From the NCBI RefSeq assembly GCF_958295425.1, contig NC_081149.1:682001-746000 (forward strand): DNA of 64,000 nt, given 5' to 3'. The notes under the pieces were generated by a model that worked only from the letters and a program-made list of their open reading frames with translations, ran no database searches and was not told where the DNA came from. Position 1 is the stretch's first letter. Each line of letters starts with the position of its first letter. The position numbers and the translations under genes were made by a program. The DNA is from Solea solea. Taxonomy: Eukaryota > Chordata > Actinopteri > Pleuronectiformes > Soleidae. Positions 32,028-44,332 of the stretch are shown here, piece after piece.

Positions 32028-32245
32028 TTCAGCTGAGGTTAGGCTGTTTTCGGATTTTTTTCTTTTTTCTACTGTCCCATAATATAAACCTCACTAATGA
32101 AGTTAACATCATATAAGATATACTTCTGTACCCTCAGTGTTTGATTTTGCAATGATTTCACTGTTGGGATGTGTTTTTCTATTGGTGTCTGTTTGTGTGC
32201 GCATCCAGCCGAGATAAGGCTGTTTCGGATTTTTTTCTACTGTCC
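32028..32245 (-). repeat. Inverted 176-bp satellite block (~1.25 units)
   Basis: Reverse complement of 176-bp monomers (ttcagctgaggttaggctg, ctactgtcccataatataaac, tgttgggatgtgtttttcta), opposite in orientation to every other 176-bp array. It marks the right end of the non-satellite segment, so the segment is flanked by 176-bp satellite in inverted orientation. Confidence 0.9.
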
Positions 32246-32344
32246 ACAGTACTGTGCAAAGGTTTTAGGCAGTTGTGAAAAAAATGAATCAATCATCAAT
32301 CAACAAAATGCAGTGAATAAACAAAAGAGAAATCTAAATCACCC
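32246..32344. mobile_element. Short spacer with a DNA-transposon-like end
   Basis: A ~99-bp spacer separates inverted from direct 176-bp units. It begins acagtactgtgcaaaggtt and ttaggcagttgtg, resembling termini seen in widespread fish DNA transposons as I remember them. No second terminus is present, so this is either a truncated end or a chance resemblance. Confidence 0.35.
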
Positions 32345-32735
32345 TTTGTGAGGTTTATGTTATGGGACAGTAGAAAAATGAAAAAAATCAGAAAACAGCC
32401 GTATCCCTGCTGAATGCGCACAAAAACAGAGACAAATAGAAAAACACATCCAAACAGTGAAATCATTGCAAAATCAAACACTGAAGGTATATAACTATAT
32501 CTGATGAGATGTTAACTTTATTTGTGAGGTTTATGTTATGGGACAGTAGAAAAATGAAAAAAATTGCGAAAACAGCCGTATCCATGCTGAATGCGCACAA
32601 AAACAGAGACAAATAGAAAAACACATCCAAACAGTGAAATCATTGCAAAATCAAACACTGAGGGTACATCAATATACCTTATAAGATGTTAACTTCATAT
32701 TATAGGACGGTAGAAAAAAGATTAAAATACCCTCG
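32345..32735 (+). repeat. 176-bp satellite, ~2 units ending in junction K
   Basis: Direct-orientation monomers begin mid-unit (tttgtgaggtttatg) after the spacer and end in the K junction at taccctcg (32735). The variants include aattgcgaaaacagccgtatcc, shared with the modules that follow rather than with the long array. Confidence 0.9.
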
Positions 32736-34121
32736 ATCAGCCTTAGTCCCTGATACACATACGGAAAAATCAGACTCCTGGCTTAATGCCTTTAGGAATT
32801 ATTACAAAAAACACACCCGAACGGCTGACCATTGACCTTTTCCGAAAGTTGCACAGGTCTGAAACTCGGCAACCGGGATAAGCTTTAGTCCCTGATACAC
32901 ATACGGAAAAATCAGACTCCTGACTCAATGCCTTCAGGAGTTATTACAAAAAACACACCACAGCGGCTGACCTTTGACCTTTCCAAAGGTTGCACGGGTC
33001 TGAAACTCGACACCCTTGATCAGCCAGGAGTCCCTGATACACATACGGAGAAATCAGCATCTGGGCTCATTGCCTTTAGGAATTATTGAAGAAAAGACAG
33101 TTTCCCACCTTTCTTACGTTTGAATTTTACAGACTGTGTTTTTGGCAGTTTCTTTTGGCCAGGGGGAAAAAAGCCCAAAGTCCTGTGTCCAAAAACTGAA
33201 AATCAGGTCATGTCAGACTCTATACAGTCTTAGACTCTTTGGCCAGAGTGGAAGTTTTGGAGGAACTACATTTCTACAGGTCGCAGGAGTGTGAATATTT
33301 CATATGTCGTTTGGGGTCCCAAGACGAGCGGAACGACGAGGGTACATTAGTATATCTTATAAGATGTTAACTTTATTTGTGAGGTTTATGTTATGGGACA
33401 GTAGAAAATGAAAAAAAATCAGAAAACAGTCTTATCTCAGCTGAATGCTCACAAAAACAGACACAAATAGAAAAACACATCCAAACAGTGAAATCATTGC
33501 AAAATCAAACACTGAGGGTACCGAAGAATATCTTATTAGATGTTAACTTTATTTGTGAGGTTTATGTTATGGGACAGTAGAAAAATGAAAAAAAATCAGC
33601 AAACAGTCGTATTCCAGCTGAATGCGCACAAAAACAGACAAAAATAGAAAAACACATTCAAACAGTGAAATCATTGCAAAATCAAACACTGAAGGTATAT
33701 AACAATATCTTATAAGATGTTAACTTTATTTCTGAGGTTTATGTTATGGGACAGTAGAAAAATGAAAAAAAAATCAGAAAACAGTCGTATTCCAGCTGAA
33801 TGCACACAAAAACAGACAAAAATAGAAAAACACATTCAAACAGTGAAATCATTGCAAAATCAAACACTGAAGGTATATAACTATATCTTATAAGATTCTA
33901 ACTTTATTTGTGAGGTTTATGTTATGGGACAGTAGAAAAATGAAAAAAATTGCGAAAACAGCCGTATCCCTGCTGAATGCGCACAAAAACAGACACAAAT
34001 AGAAAAACACATCCAAACAGTGAAATCATTATAAATTTAAACACTGAGGGTACATCAATATACCTTATAAGATGTTAACTTCATATTATAGGACAGTAGA
34101 AAAAAGATTAAAATACCCTCG
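32736..34121 (+). repeat. Composite satellite module M3 (1386 bp)
   Basis: One full [141]n-J-[176]m-K module: two full 141-bp units and a terminal unit (to 33089), linker J (33090-33338), then ~4.4 units of 176-bp satellite ending in K. It holds no gene. Confidence 0.88.
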
Positions 34122-35469
34122 ATCAGCCTTAGTCCCTGATACACATACGGAAAAATCAGACTCCTGGCTTAATGCCTTTAGGAATTATTACAAAAAACAC
34201 ACCTAAACGGCTGACCTTTGACCTTTCCGAAGGTTACACAGGTCTGAAACTCGGCACCCTAGATTAGCCTTAGTCCCTATACACACACGGAAAAATCAGA
34301 CTCCTGGCTCAATGCCTTTAGGAATTATTACAAAAAACACACCCGAACGGCTAACCATTGACCTTTTTCGAAAGTTGCACAGGTCTGAAACTCGGCAACC
34401 GGGATAAGCTTTAGTCCCTGATACACATACGGAAAAATCAGACTCCTGACTCAATGCCTTTAGGAATTATTACAAAAAATACACCACAGTGGCTGACCTT
34501 TGACCTTTCCAAAGGTTGCACAGATCTGAAACTCAGCACCCTGGATCAGCCAGGAGTCCCTGATACACATACGGAGAAATCAGCATCCGGGCTCATTGCC
34601 TTTAGGAATTATTGAAGAAAAGACAGTTTCCCACCTTTCTTACGTTTGAATTTTACAGACTGTGTTTTTGGCAGTTTTTTTTGGCCAGGGGGAAAAAAGC
34701 CCAAAGTCCTGTGTCCAAAAACTGAAAATCAGGTCATGTCAGACTCTATACAGTCTTAGACTCTTTGGCCAGAGTGGAAGTTTTGGAGGAACTACATTTC
34801 TACAGGTCGCAGGAGTGTGAATATTTCATATGTCGTTTGGGGTCCCAAGACGAGCGGAACGACGAGGGTACATTAGTATATCTTATAAGATGTTAACTTT
34901 ATTTGTGAGGTTTATGTTATGGGACAGTAGAAAAATGAAAAAAAATCAGAAAACAGTCGTATTCCAGCTGAATGCGCACAAAAACAGACAAAAATAGAAA
35001 AACACATTCAAACAGTGAAATCATTGCAAAATCAAACACTGAAGGTATATAACTATATCTTATGAGATGTTAACTTTATTTGTGAGGTTTATGTTATGGG
35101 ACAATAAAAAAATGAATAAAATCAGAAAACAGCCGTATCCCTGCTGAATGCACACAAAAACAGAGACAAATAGAAAAACACATCCAAACAGTGAAATCAT
35201 TGCAAAATCAAACACTGAAGGTATATAACTATATCTTATAAGATTTTAACTTTATTTGTGAGGTTTATGTTATGGGAGAGTAGAAAAATGAAAAAAATTG
35301 CGAAAACAGCCGTATCCCTGCTGAATGCGCACAAAAACAGACACAAATAGAAAAACACATCCAAACAGTGAAATCAATATAAATTTAAACACTGAGGGTA
35401 CATCAATATACCTTATAAGATGTTAACTTCATATTATAGGACAGTAGAAAAAAGATTAAAATACCCTCG
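34122..35469 (+). repeat. Composite satellite module M4 (1348 bp)
   Basis: Three 141-bp units plus a terminal unit (to 34615), J (34616-34863), and ~3.4 units of 176-bp satellite, then K. The first 141-bp unit carries cctaaacggctgacc and corresponds to the target of the LINE insertion at 3599 without the insertion. It holds no gene. Confidence 0.88.
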
Positions 35470-37411
35470 ATCAGCCTTAGTCCCTGATACACATACGGAA
35501 AAATCAGACTCCTGGCTTAATGCCTTTAGGAATTATTACAAAAAACACACCACAGCGGCTGACCTTTGACCTTTCCAAAGGTTGCACGGGTCTGAAACTC
35601 GACACCCTGGATTAGCCTTAGTCCCTGATACACATACGGAAAAATCAGACTCCTGGCTCAATGCCTTTAGGAATTATTACAAAAAACACACCCGAACGGC
35701 TGACCTTTGACCTTTCCAAAGGTTGCACGGGTCTGAAACTCGGCACCCTGGATTAGCCTTAGTCCCTGATACACATACAGAAAAATCAGACTCCTGGCTA
35801 AATGCCTTTAGGAATTATTACAAAAAACACACCCGAACGGCTGACCATTGACCTTTCCGAAAGTTGCACAGGTCTGAAACTCGGCAACCGGGATAAGCTT
35901 TAGTCCCTGATACACATACGGAAAAATCAGACTCCTGACTCAATGCCTTTAGGAATTATTACAAAAAATACACCACAGTGGCTGACCTTTGACCTTTCCA
36001 AAGGTTGCACAGATCTGAAACTCAGCACCCTGGATCAGCCAGGAGTCCCTGATACACATACGGAGAAATCAGCATCCGGGCTCATTGCCTTTAGGAATTA
36101 TTGAAAAGGAGAGTTTCCCACCTTTCTTATGTTTGAATTTTACAGACTGTGTTTTTGGCAGTTTTTTTTGGCCAGGGGGAAAAAAGCCCAAAGTCCTGTG
36201 TCCAAAACTGAAAATCAGGTCATGTCAGACTCTATACAGTCTTAGACTCTTTGGCCAGACTCCTGGCTTAATGCCTTTAGGAATTATTACAAAAAACACA
36301 CCCGAACGGCTGACCTTTGACCTTTCCAAAGGTTGCACGGGTCTGAAACTCGGCACCCTGGATTAGCCTTAGTCCCTGATACACATACAGAAAAATCAGA
36401 CTCCTGGCTTAATGCCTTTAGGAATTATTACAAAAAACACACCCGAACGGCTAACCATTGACCTTTTCCGAAAGTTGCACAGGTCTGAAACTCGGCAACC
36501 GGGATAAGCTTTAGTCCCTGATACACATACGGAGAAATCAGCATCCGGGCTCATTGCCTTTAGGAATTATTGAAGAAAAGACAGTTTCCCACCTTTCTTA
36601 CATTTGAATTTTACAGACTGTGTTTTTGGCAGTTTTTTTTGGCCAGGGGGAAAAAAGCCCACAGTCCTGTGTCCAAAAACTGAAGACTCTATACAGTCTT
36701 AGACTCTTTGGCCAGAGTGGAAGTTTTGGAGGAACTACATTTCTACAGGTCGCAGGAGTGTGAATATTTCATATGTCGTTTGGGGTCCCAAGACGAGCGG
36801 AACGACGAGGGTACTTAGTATATCTTATAAGATGTTAACTTAATTTGTGAGGTTTATGTTATGGGACAGTAGAAAAATGAAAAAAAATCAGAAAACAGTC
36901 GTATTCCAGCTGAATGCGCACAAAAACAGACAAAAATAGAAAAACACATTCAAACAGTGAAATCATTGCAAAATCAAACACTGAAGGTATATAACAATAT
37001 CTTATAAGATGTTAACTTTATTTCTGAGGTTTATGTTATGGGACAGTAGAAAAATGAAAAAAAATCAGAAAACAGTCGTATTCCAGCTGAATGCGCACAA
37101 AAACAGACAAAAATAGAAAAACACATTCAAACAGTGAAATCATTGCAAAATCAAACACTGAAGGTATATAACTATATCTTATGAGATGTTAACTTTATTT
37201 GTGAGGTTTATGTTATGGGACAATAAAAAAATGAATAAAATCAGTAAACAGCCGTATCCCTGCTGAATGCACACAAAAACAGAGACAAATAGAAAAACAC
37301 ATCCAAACAGTGAAATCATTATAAATTCAAACACTGAGGGTACATCAATATACCTTATAAGATGTTAACTTCATATTATAGGACAGTAGAAAAAAGATTA
37401 AAATACCCTCG
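35470..37411 (+). repeat. Composite satellite module M5 (1942 bp, with a truncated extra J)
   Basis: Four 141-bp units plus a terminal unit, a J truncated at ctctttggccaga (36106-36258) that rejoins a 141-bp unit at cagactcctggc, two more 141-bp units and a terminal unit (to 36573), then J (36574-36807) with an internal deletion of the aatcaggtcatgtc stretch. About 3.4 units of 176-bp satellite and K follow. The ORF at 36085-36366 is a junction artefact. Confidence 0.88.
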
Positions 37412-39168
37412 ATCAGCCTTAGTCCCTGATACACATACGGAAAAATCAGACTCCTGGCTTAATGCCTTTAGGAATTATTACAAAAAACACACCACAGCGG
37501 CTGACCTTTGACCTTTCCAAAGGTTGCACGGGTCTGAAACTCGACACCCTGGATTAGCCTTAGTCCCTGATACACATACGGAAAAAAATCAGACTCCTGG
37601 CTTAATGCCTTTAGGAATTATTACAAAAAACACACCCTAACGGCTGACCATTGACCTTTCCGAAGGTTGCACAGGTCTGAAACTCGGCAACCGGGATCAG
37701 CCTTAGTCCCTGATACACACATGGAAAAATCAGACTCCTGGCTCAATGCCTTTAGGAATTATTACAAAAAACACACCCGAACGGCTGACCTTTGACCTTT
37801 CCAAAGCTTGCACGGGTCTGAAACTCGGCACCCTGGATTAGCCTTAGTCCCTGATACACATACGGAAAAATCAGACTCCTGGCTTAATGCCTTTAGGAAT
37901 TATTACAAAAAACACACCCGAACGGCTGACCATTGACCTTTTCCGAAAGTTGCACAGGTCTGAAACTCGGCAACCGTGATAAGCTTTAGTCCCTGATACA
38001 CATACGGAAAAATCAGACTCCTGACTCAATGCCTTTAGGAATTATTACAATAAACACACCTAAACGGCTGACCTTTGACCTTTCCGAAGGTTACACAGGT
38101 CTGAAACTCGGCACCCTAGATTAGCCTTAGTCCCTGATACACATACGGAAAAATCAGACTCCTGGCTTAATGCCTTTAGGAATTATTACAAAAAACACAC
38201 CCGAACGGCTGACCATTGACCTTTCCGAAGGTTGCACAGGTCTGAAACTCGGCACCCTGGATCAGCCTTAGTCCCTATACACACACGGAAAAATCAGACT
38301 CCTGGTTCAATGCCTTTAGGAATTATTACAAAAAACACACCACAGCGGCTGACCTTTGACCTTTCCAAAGGTTGCACGGGTCTGAAACTCGGCACCCTGG
38401 ATCAGCCAGGAGTCCCTGATACACATACGGAGAAATCAGCATCCGGGCTCATTGTCTTTAGGAATTATTGAAGAAAAGACAGTTTCCCACCTTTCTTACG
38501 TTTGAATTTTACAGACTGTGTTTTTGGCAGTATTTGGCCCGGGGGAAAAAAGCCCAAAGTCCTGTGTCCAAAAACTGAAAATCAGGTCATGTCAGACTCT
38601 ATACAGTCTTAGACTCTTTGGCCAGAGTGGAAGTTTTGGAGGAACTACATTTCTACAGGTCGCAGGAGTGTGAATATTTCATATGTCGTTTGGGGTCCCA
38701 AGACGAGCGGAACGACGAGGGTACATTAGTATATCTTATAAGATGTTAACTTTATTTGTGAGGTTTATGTTATGGGACAGTAGAAAAATGAAAAAAAATC
38801 AGAAAACAGTCGTATTCCAGCTGAATGCGCACAAAAACAGACAAAAATAGAAAAACACATTTAAACAGTGAAATCATTGCAAAATCAAACACTGAAGGTA
38901 TATAACTATATCTTATCAGATGTTAACTTTATTTGTGAGTTTTATGTTATGGGACAGTAGAAACAGTTTCAGACCCGTGCAACCTTTGGAAAGGTCAAAG
39001 GTCAGCCGTTCAGGTGTGTCTGAATGCGCACAAAAACAGACACAAATAGAAAAACACATCCGAACAGTGAAATCATTATAAATTCAAACACTGAGGGTAC
39101 ATCAATATACCTTATAAGATGTTAACTTCATATTATAGGACAGTAGAAAAAAGATTAAAATACCCTCG
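37412..39168 (+). repeat. Composite satellite module M6 (1757 bp)
   Basis: Seven 141-bp units plus a terminal unit (to 38471), J (38472-38717, the tatttggcccggggg variant), and ~2.5 units of 176-bp satellite with the inverted 141-bp insert, then K. From about 38400 onward it is the counterpart of 2741-3511 at an offset of 35657. Confidence 0.88.
38966..39019 (-). repeat. Inverted 141-bp satellite fragment inside a 176-bp monomer, second copy
   Basis: Same 54-bp inverted insert and breakpoints as 3309-3362, with one visible difference (gttcaggtgtgt in place of gttcgggtgtgt). It contains a plus-strand DR1. Confidence 0.9.
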
Positions 39169-39756
39169 ATCAGCCTTAGTCCCTGATACACATACGGAAA
39201 AATCAGACTCCTGGCTCAATGCCTTTAGGAATTATTACAAAAAACACACCCGAACGGCTGACCATTGACCTTTCCGAAGGTTGCACAGGTCTGAAACTCG
39301 GCAACCGGGATAAGCTTTAGTCCCTGATACACATACGGAGAAAACAGACTCCTGACTCAATGCCTTTAGGAATTATTACAAAAAACACACCCGAACGGCT
39401 GACCATTGACCTTTCCGAAGGTTACACAGGTCTGAAACTCTGCATCCGGGATAAGCCTAAATCCCTGATACACATACGGAAAAATCAGACTCCTGGCTCA
39501 ATGCCTTTAGGAATTATTACAAAAAACACACCTGAACGGCTGACCATTGACCTTTCCGAAGGTTGCACAGTTCTGAAACTCTGCACCGGGGATAAGCCTA
39601 AATCCCTGATACACATACGGAAAGATCAGACTCCTGACTCAATGCCTTTAGGAATTATTACAAAAAACACACCGGAACGGCTGACCATTGACCTTTCCGA
39701 AGGTTGCACAGGCCTGAAACTCTGCACCCGGGATAAGCCTAAATCCCTGATACACA
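39169..39756 (+). repeat. 141-bp satellite array before LINE C (~4.2 units)
   Basis: Counterpart of 3512-5345 but shorter: it lacks the 817-bp LINE with its 6-bp duplication and exactly three monomers (1246 bp in total). The ORF at 39360-39857 again reads through into the LINE. Confidence 0.92.
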
Positions 39757-39921
39757 GGTCCCTGACTTCTGTAAATTTGTCAGGGATCAAATCAAACTAT
39801 TCTGTGAAACAAACTGTCCTTCTTCCCCTAATAGTTTCATACTATGGGATACATTAAAAGCTTATTTAAGAGGACAAATAATCTCATATACAAAAGGACT
39901 TAAAAATCATATGTAGCAGAA

Positions 39922-40272
39922 GTGGAAAAATTTGAAAAAGAAATTCTTGGGCTGGAAAAAGACTTTCAGCAACATAGGGATAAGAAGATATACAGTTTAT
40001 TGGTAAAAAGAAAACTCAAGTATAATACACTATGCACTTATAGGGCTGAGAAAGACATTTTGAGAACGAAACAAAGGTACTACGAACTGGGGGAGAAGGC
40101 TCATAAAGTCCTATCCTGGCAATTAAAGAAAGAGGAGAGTTCAAAAACAATTAACCAAATTGAAGACGAACATGGCTGTATTACACAGAACCCAAAAGAA
40201 ATAAATGAAACTTTTAAAAAGTTTATGTTAATTTATACAAGTCGGAATCACCAGAAGATCTGTCCACAATAG
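39922..40272 (+). pseudogene. LINE C pre-RT segment of ORF2
   Basis: The translation is identical to 5511-5861, with the same frame breaks on both sides. Confidence 0.85.
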
Positions 40273-40295
40273 ATACATTCTTAAATAATATTGAT

Positions 40296-41339
40296 TTGCC
40301 TAAACTGAGTCAAGACGACCAGAGGTATTTAGATTCACCATTTACCTCCAAAGAGATCGAAAACGCTCTAGCAACGCTGCAATCTAATAAATCACCAGGG
40401 GAGGATGGGTTTCCCCCCGAATTTTATAAAGAGTTTAAGGATTTGCTTATACCTCTCCTTATGGATGTAATTAATCTAGCATCTAAAACACAAAGCCTCC
40501 CTGATTCATTTTCAATGGCTATAATTACAGTGATCCATAAAAAAAACAAAGACCCCTTAAAATGCTCCTCTTTCCGACCAATTTCACTCTTGAATGCGGA
40601 TTATAAATTGTTTTCTAAAGCTATAGCAAACAGGTTGAGTGAATTCTTACCAAAATTGATAAACCGAGACCAGGTTGGCTTTATCCAGAAGAGATCCTCT
40701 GCCAATAACATGTGTAGGTTACTTAACGTTATTCATATGGCAACCTCCAGTACTGAACCTAGTATAGCCGTTACGCTGGACGCGGAAAAGGCCTTTGATA
40801 GGCTTGAGTGGCCCTATCTATTCAAGGTTCTATCTAAATTTGGATTTGGCTCCTATTTTATTAATTGGGTCAGAATGCTGTATAAGAATCCACAGGCCAG
40901 AATAATTACTAATGGACAAATGTCCACTGTCTTCCCCCTCAGTAGATCGAGCAGACAAGGGTGTCCCTTATCCCCTGGGCTTTTCGTTATAGCTATTGAA
41001 CCTCTGGCCGAGACAATCAGACACGATTCAGAGATAAAAGGTGTGAAAGTGGACCAGACGATACATAAAATCAATCTGATGGCAGATGATATAATTCTGT
41101 ATTTAACAAAACCATCTGATTCCCTTGCTAAATTGAAAACCGTTTTGCATGCATTTGGATTTGTCTCTGGATATAAGGTAAATTACGATAAATGTGAAAT
41201 TCTTCCACTTTCAAATTTTGACTACACTGAACATCAGCAAAGAGGTCCATTTAAATGGTCTCCAAGCGGGATAAGATACCTTGGAATTATGGTGGATAAC
41301 AACCTAAAAATGTGTACAAACTCAACTACTCACCACTAG
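40296..41339 (+). pseudogene. LINE C reverse transcriptase, truncated by a private frameshift
   Basis: Open for 347 codons with RT motifs A (DAEKAFD), B (RQGCPLSP) and C (MADD) and RYLGI intact. A one-base deletion at about 41305 throws it into CTNSTTHH and a stop. This break is absent from LINEs A and B, so it post-dates the duplication. Confidence 0.92.
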
Positions 41340-41851
41340 TTAGTCGAATAATAGAGGATTTACAGAAATGGATGAGCTTACCTATCACTTTGATCGGCCG
41401 AATAAATTGCATTAAAATGAATATATTACCAAGGCTGCAGTACCTCTTTCAGTCCTTACCAATCCCAGTGCCATCCAGCTTTTTTAAAAACCTGAATAAA
41501 CATATTAGACAATTCATATGGAATGGTAAGACTCCAAGGGTTTCAATGGAAAAACTTACATGGGATTATAAACTGGGGGGTCTTCGACTGCCTAACCTTG
41601 AAAAGCATTATTTGGCTGCCCAGATGCGACTTGTTTCTTTTTTATTTGAAAGGGAAAATGTCCCACCTTGGGTTTCAATTGGAATGTATGCTGTTAAAGA
41701 AAAGGTTCCTGCAGACTTCAGCTATAAATGGACACCTACAACCATCTCCAGAAGAACTGACAACCCTGTTTTGACCCATATCATCAAAACATGGCATGAA
41801 GTCCGGAAAAATACTGGACTAAAAAATATATTTCACCCAGGACACCATTGA
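41312..41851 (+). pseudogene. LINE C RT thumb/connection region after the private frameshift
   Basis: Restores the original frame from YKLNYSPLVSRIIEDLQKW to FHPGHH. It corresponds to the second part of the RT ORF of LINE B. It ends at the ancestral frameshift shared by all three copies. Confidence 0.88.
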
Positions 41852-42570
41852 AACAGAACAAACTCATACCTATGTCAGTGGATAATAAGATCCTGGAAAC
41901 GTGGCACCAGAAAGGGATTCATCATTTGGAGGACTGTTATAAGGATGGATGCCTGATGTCTTTTGAGGACCTAAGGAGGAAATATGATCTGTCCAGTAGA
42001 AACTTTTTTTGTTATTTACAGTTAAGATCATTTCTTAAATCTGTTTTGGGATCTGAAATGACTTTACCCATGCTCAGCGATCTGGAAAAACTGCTTCAGG
42101 AGGGTAACGCACCCCGTCTTATTGCAAAAGTCTACTCCCTCTTGATGGATGATGCTCCAAAACCAGGTTTACATAAATCAAGGGAGAAATGGGAGTCTGA
42201 CTTGGGTGTGACAATGGGTACAGAGCTCTGGGCTGAATTGTGTCAAAAAAGTCTAACTGCCACTCTTAATTCTAGATACAGGCTGACTTATTATAACTTT
42301 CTTCATCAAACCTATCTTACGCCACAGAAATTACATAAATATAAACCTGAGATATCCAACCTGTGCTTTAGATGTAGTATAGAAGAGGGTTTATTCCTAC
42401 ACTGCACTTGGTTATGCACAAAACTTAACACATTCTGGCATGATTTCTCTGGCATCATGACAAAACTCCTAGGACTACATCTCCCATTAGATCCTCAAAC
42501 CTGCTTATTAGGAGATACTACAAATATTAATGCACGATTAAGAAAAGCTCAAAAGAGGTTCCTCTCTTAG
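41848..42570 (+). pseudogene. LINE C ORF2 C-terminal segment with zinc knuckle
   Basis: 240 codons with the same C-X2-C-X8-H-X4-C knuckle as LINE B. One replacement is visible (Glu5 to Lys). It is cut at the satellite junction after RKAQKRFLS. Confidence 0.87.
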
Positions 42571-44190
42571 CCTTAGTCCCTGATGCACATACGGAAAAAT
42601 CAGACTCCTGGCTCAATGCCTTTAGGAATTATTACAAAAAAAAAACCCGAACGGCTGACCATTGACCTTTCCGAGGGTTGCACAGGTCTGAAACTCGGCA
42701 ACCGGGATAAGCTTTAGTCCCTGATACACATACGGAAAAATCAGACTCCTGGCTTAAGGCCTTTAGGAATTATTACAAAAAACACACCCGAACGGCTGAC
42801 CTTTGACCTTTCCAAAGGTTGCACGGGTCTGAAACTTGGCACCCTGGATAAGCCTTAGTCCCTGATACAGATACGGAAAAATCAGACCACTGGCTGAATG
42901 ATGCCTTTAGGAATTATTACAAAAAACACACCCGAACGGCTGACCGTTGACCTTTCCGAAGGTTGCACAGGTCTGAAACTCTGCACCGGGGATAAGCCTA
43001 AATCCCTGATACACATACGGAAAGATCAGACTCCTGACTCAATGCCTTTAGGAATTATTACAAAAAACACACCCGAACGGCTGACCATTGACCTTTCCGA
43101 AGGTTGCACAGGCCTGAAACTCTGCACCCGGGATAAGCCTAAATCCCTGATACACATACGGAAAAATCAGACTCCTGGCTCAATGCCTTTAGGAATTATT
43201 ACAAAAAACACACCCGAACGGCTGACCATTGACCTTTCCGAAGGATGCACAGGTCTGAAACTCGGCTACCGGGATAAGCCTAAATCCCTGATACACATAC
43301 GGAAAAATCAGACTCCTGGCTCAATGCCTTTAGGAATTATTACAAAAAACACACCCGAACGGCTGACCTTTGACCTTTCCAAAGGTTGCACGGGTCTGAA
43401 ACTTGGCACCCTGGATAAGCCTTAGTCCCTGATACAGATACGGAAAAATCAGACCACTGGCTGAATGCCTTTAGGAATTATTACAAAAAACACACCCGAA
43501 CGGCTGACCATTGACCTTTCCCAAGGTTGCACAGGTCTGAAACTCTGCATCCGGGATAAGCCTAAATCCCTGATACACATACGGAAAAATCAGACTCCTG
43601 GCTCAATGCCTTTAGGAATTATTACAAAAAACACACCCGAACGGCTGACCTTTGACCTTTCCAAAGGTTGCACGGGTCTGAAACTTGGCACCCTGGATAA
43701 GCCTTAGTCCCTGATACAGATACGGAAAAATCAGACCACTGGCTGAATGCCTTTAGGAATTATTACAAAAAACACACCCGAACGGCTGACCATTGACCTT
43801 TCCCAAGGTTGCACAGGTCTGAAACTCTGCATCCGGGATAAGCCTAAATCCCTGATACACATACGGAAAAATCAGACTCCTGGCTCAATGCCTTTAGGAA
43901 TTATTACAAAAAACACACCTGAACGGCTGACCATTGACCTTTCCGAAGGTTGCACAGTTCTGAAACTCTGCACCGGGGATAAGCCTAAATCCCTGATACA
44001 CATACGGAAAGATCAGACTCCTGACTCAATGCCTTTAGGAATTATTACAAAAAACACACCGGAACGGCTGACCTTTGACCTTTCCAAAGGTTGCACAGGT
44101 CTGAAACTCGGCACCCTGGATCAGCCAGGAGTCCCTGATACACATACGGAGAAATCAGCCTCCGGGCTCATTGCCTTTAGGAATTATTGA
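42571..44190 (+). repeat. 141-bp satellite array after LINE C (~11.5 units, with a 2-mer repeat)
   Basis: Five monomers longer than the array after LINE B. Two consecutive 282-bp dimers at 43465 and 43747 are nearly identical (both begin ...ERLTIDLSQGCTGLKLCI in the chance frame), which shows recent dimer duplication. Open units give ORFs of 80-175 codons that are not considered genes. Confidence 0.92.
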
Positions 44191-44329
44191 AGAAAAGACA
44201 GTTTCCCACCTTTCTTACGTTTGAATTTTACAGACTGTGTTTTTGGCAGTTTTTTTTGGCCGGGGGAAAAAAGCCCAAAGTCCTGTATCCAAAAACTGAA
44301 AATCAGGTCATGTCAGACTCTATACAGTC
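44191..44329 (+). repeat. Linker J, left part (copy 2)
   Basis: Equivalent of 9072-9210, interrupted by the MITE at the same TTA. Confidence 0.85.
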
Positions 44330-44332
44330 TTA

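Larger units (their letters stand above)
39757..42570 (+). mobile_element. LINE fragment C (L1/Tx1-like ORF2), near-identical to LINE B
   Basis: Offset 34411 from LINE B, with the same ends and ancestral frameshifts. Three differences were seen: loss of one T in aaccttaaaaatg (near 41305), which adds a new frameshift; a G-to-T change at about 41638 (LFRFYL to LFLFYL in an overlapping frame); and gaacgaactc changed to gaacaaactc near 41860. Confidence 0.93.
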
